A stretch of 7,657 bases of DNA from an uncultured Gemmataceae bacterium (GTDB taxonomy: Bacteria; Planctomycetota; Planctomycetia; Gemmatales; Gemmataceae): contig CAKZUU010000068.1 in the NCBI GenBank assembly GCA_937922175.1, positions 1-7,657 of the forward strand, given 5' to 3'. The notes beneath the pieces are model-generated. The model saw nothing but the letters and a program-made list of their open reading frames with translations. It was not told where the DNA came from and ran no database searches. The position numbers and the translations under genes were made by a program. Shown here piece by piece: positions 6,887 through 7,657 of the stretch (the first letter of the stretch is position 1; every line of letters begins with the position of its first letter).

Positions 6887-7180
6887 TCACCGCTGTCGCC
6901 CACCAGTGTGAGGGAGACGATCGGGTTTCTCTTCGATTGAGCCAAGTCCAAGTTGAGATGCGGTGCGCCTGTGTTCTCCCCGCAAGTCGAGGATGGACAT
7001 CGATCGGATGCGGGATACCAACACAGGCATGGAAGGTAATGTCGAAGGCGTGAATCGCTCGGCAAGTAAAGACACGTCGGTCGAAAGCGACGAAATGAAG
7101 CAGACCATTATCATCGTCGCATCGTCGTTGCCCGGTTGAGCGAACGATTCGGTTGCGCTCGCGGCTGTGTTAATTTTCAC
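6887..7180 (-). CDS. Short hypothetical reading frame behind brxL, possibly frameshifted
   Basis: A GTG at 7180 follows AAAGGAAG (7187-7194) by 6 nt, 23 bases after the brxL stop, which is a reasonable start in the same transcription unit. The frame codes 97 residues. Third-position GC is high for about the first 65 codons (to roughly 6985) and then falls, while the next frame (+1 shift) becomes coding-like and continues to a stop at 6763. That would give a broken gene of about 140 residues. The only motif-like piece is GNDDATMIMVCF (17-28), which recalls the metal-binding C-terminal end of PP2C/SpoIIE-type phosphatases (G-x-DD-x-T-hydrophobic), but the rest of that fold is absent. I do not recognise the product. 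It may be a real short protein, a decayed gene or a chance frame. Confidence 0.28.
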   Translation of the reverse strand: MKINTAASATESFAQPGNDDATMIMVCFISSLSTDVSLLAERFTPSTLPSMPVLVSRIRSMSILDLRGEHRRTASQLGLGSIEEKPDRLPHTGGRQR

Positions 7181-7203
7181 GAGCCACTTCCTTTGCCCGT
7201 TGG

Positions 7204-7657
7204 TTATGTCATCCCCAGTGCCTTCATCGCCGCCGTCATCGGGTCGGAGAAGAACACGGGGTCAACCCGCTCCACGATGTCGCCGGACACTTCGAGGAAG
7301 TTCCGCTTGTTTTCCAGCGGCACCAATGCTCGGCGTGCCCCGTTGTCCATGGCGACTTGTAACGGCTCGGCCAAGGTGCGGACGGCCTTGATGTTGCCCT
7401 GAATGCTCAGGTCGCCTAGGATCACCAGCCCAGCGAGGACCGATTGGCGCTTGATGGCCGAGTACAGGGCGACCACCAAAGCGATACCGGCCTCACAGGA
7501 AACTTGATTGCTCAGCAGGTCGATGGCCTCGACGTGGAAGTCGGTATTATCGAACTGCTGGCTGATGCCCATCTTCACCTTTTGGCTTTGCAGGTAGGCA
7601 AAGGCTCGTTGCAACGATTCCTTCATTGGCCCTTCCACCCCGCCAGCGATCTTGAGT
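7204..7657 (-). CDS. brxL: BREX BrxL-like Lon-related protein, C-terminal part
   Basis: The frame is open to the right edge, so this is the last ~150 residues of a longer protein; the visible part starts inside the gene (LKIAGGVEGPMKESLQ). It is a Lon-protease-like C-terminal domain. DFHVEAIDLLSNQV, CEAGIALVVALYSAI, ILGDLSIQGNIKAVRTLAEP and ARRALVPLENKRNFLEV are characteristic of BrxL, the AAA+/Lon-like factor that usually closes type 1 BREX operons. Aligned by eye to Lon (DGPSAGI and GGLKEK), the catalytic serine position carries Glu and the catalytic lysine position carries Ala, so peptidase activity is not expected. That fits the view of BrxL as a DNA-binding motor and not a protease. The other BREX genes should lie beyond the right edge. 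A Lon-like protein outside a BREX cluster is the alternative. Confidence 0.82.
   Translation of the reverse strand, partial: LKIAGGVEGPMKESLQRAFAYLQSQKVKMGISQQFDNTDFHVEAIDLLSNQVSCEAGIALVVALYSAIKRQSVLAGLVILGDLSIQGNIKAVRTLAEPLQVAMDNGARRALVPLENKRNFLEVSGDIVERVDPVFFSDPMTAAMKALGMT

Larger units (their letters stand above)
6151..7203. other. One-kilobase spacer between brxL and the cas operon
   Basis: No convincing full-length gene and no CRISPR array: I see no 25-40 base unit recurring at regular spacing. The right part (7180-6763, minus strand) has coding-like base use in two successive frames and may be a short gene or its remnant. A minus-strand frame at 6673-6254 is open for 139 codons but has no ribosome site, runs through the terminator-like hairpin, and resembles nothing I know. 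The left part (about 6370-6151) is AT-richer and should hold the cas operon promoter. The best -10-like hexamer on the minus strand is CATAAT (6249-6244), without a good -35 at 17 bp. Inverted repeats near 6481-6510 are listed separately. I see no tRNA, transposase or terminal repeats of an insertion sequence. Confidence 0.6.

Noticed and set aside
6702..6890. Minus-strand frame rich in Arg, Ser, Trp and Pro
   Set aside because: Composition typical of an out-of-frame reading; a neighbouring frame over the same bases looks more coding-like.
7138..7160. Hairpin GAGCGAAC / GTT-G-CGCTC after brxL
   Set aside because: Eight paired bases with a bulge but no T tract on either side, so not an intrinsic terminator; it also lies within the possible short gene.
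6151..7203. Possible CRISPR array or insertion-sequence remnant in the spacer
   Set aside because: No regularly spaced direct repeats, no terminal inverted repeats and no transposase motif could be found by eye.

Overview
The window is a leftward-transcribed (minus-strand) anti-phage defence island. Nearly all of it is one operon for a multisubunit type III-D CRISPR effector, of the fused-subunit 'III-Dv' kind best known from Synechocystis. At the right edge is the end of a BREX-type brxL gene. The base composition is moderately GC-rich, with strong GGAGG ribosome sites and GTG starts. This suggests a free-living environmental bacterium; Planctomycetota would fit, but the window holds no taxonomic marker and I treat that as a guess.

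Layout in transcription order, right to left: (1) 7657-7204, the C-terminal ~150 residues of a BrxL-like Lon-related protein, cut by the window edge. (2) 7203-6151, about 1 kb with no convincing full gene. It holds a short GTG-started reading frame directly behind brxL, possibly frameshifted, a weak terminator-like hairpin, and two interleaved inverted repeats. (3) 6150-4570, a 526-residue Cas10 with an intact GGDD palm but no HD nuclease domain. (4) 4573-2198, a 791-residue fusion of a Cas7 domain, a Csx10/Cas5-like domain and a C-terminal helical, Cas11-like domain. (5) 2208-670, a double Cas7 (Cas7-2x). (6) 673-95, Csx19. (7) 102 to the left edge, the first 34 codons of another gene, expected by position to be the remaining Cas7 subunit with an insertion domain.

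The five effector genes overlap by 4, 11, 4 and 8 bases. Each downstream gene has a strong Shine-Dalgarno sequence inside the end of the preceding coding region, so translation is probably coupled and stoichiometry controlled. All three complete Cas7 domains keep an aspartate at the position of the Csm3 RNase aspartate, so a crRNA-guided, RNA-cleaving complex is predicted. The GGDD palm predicts cyclic oligoadenylate signalling. Lack of an HD domain argues against DNA cutting by Cas10.

The window contains no CRISPR array, adaptation genes, Cas6 or CARF effector. They must lie beyond the left edge or elsewhere, or be absent. The set resembles a described architecture, so the novelty lies in its details and its BREX neighbour, not in a wholly new system.
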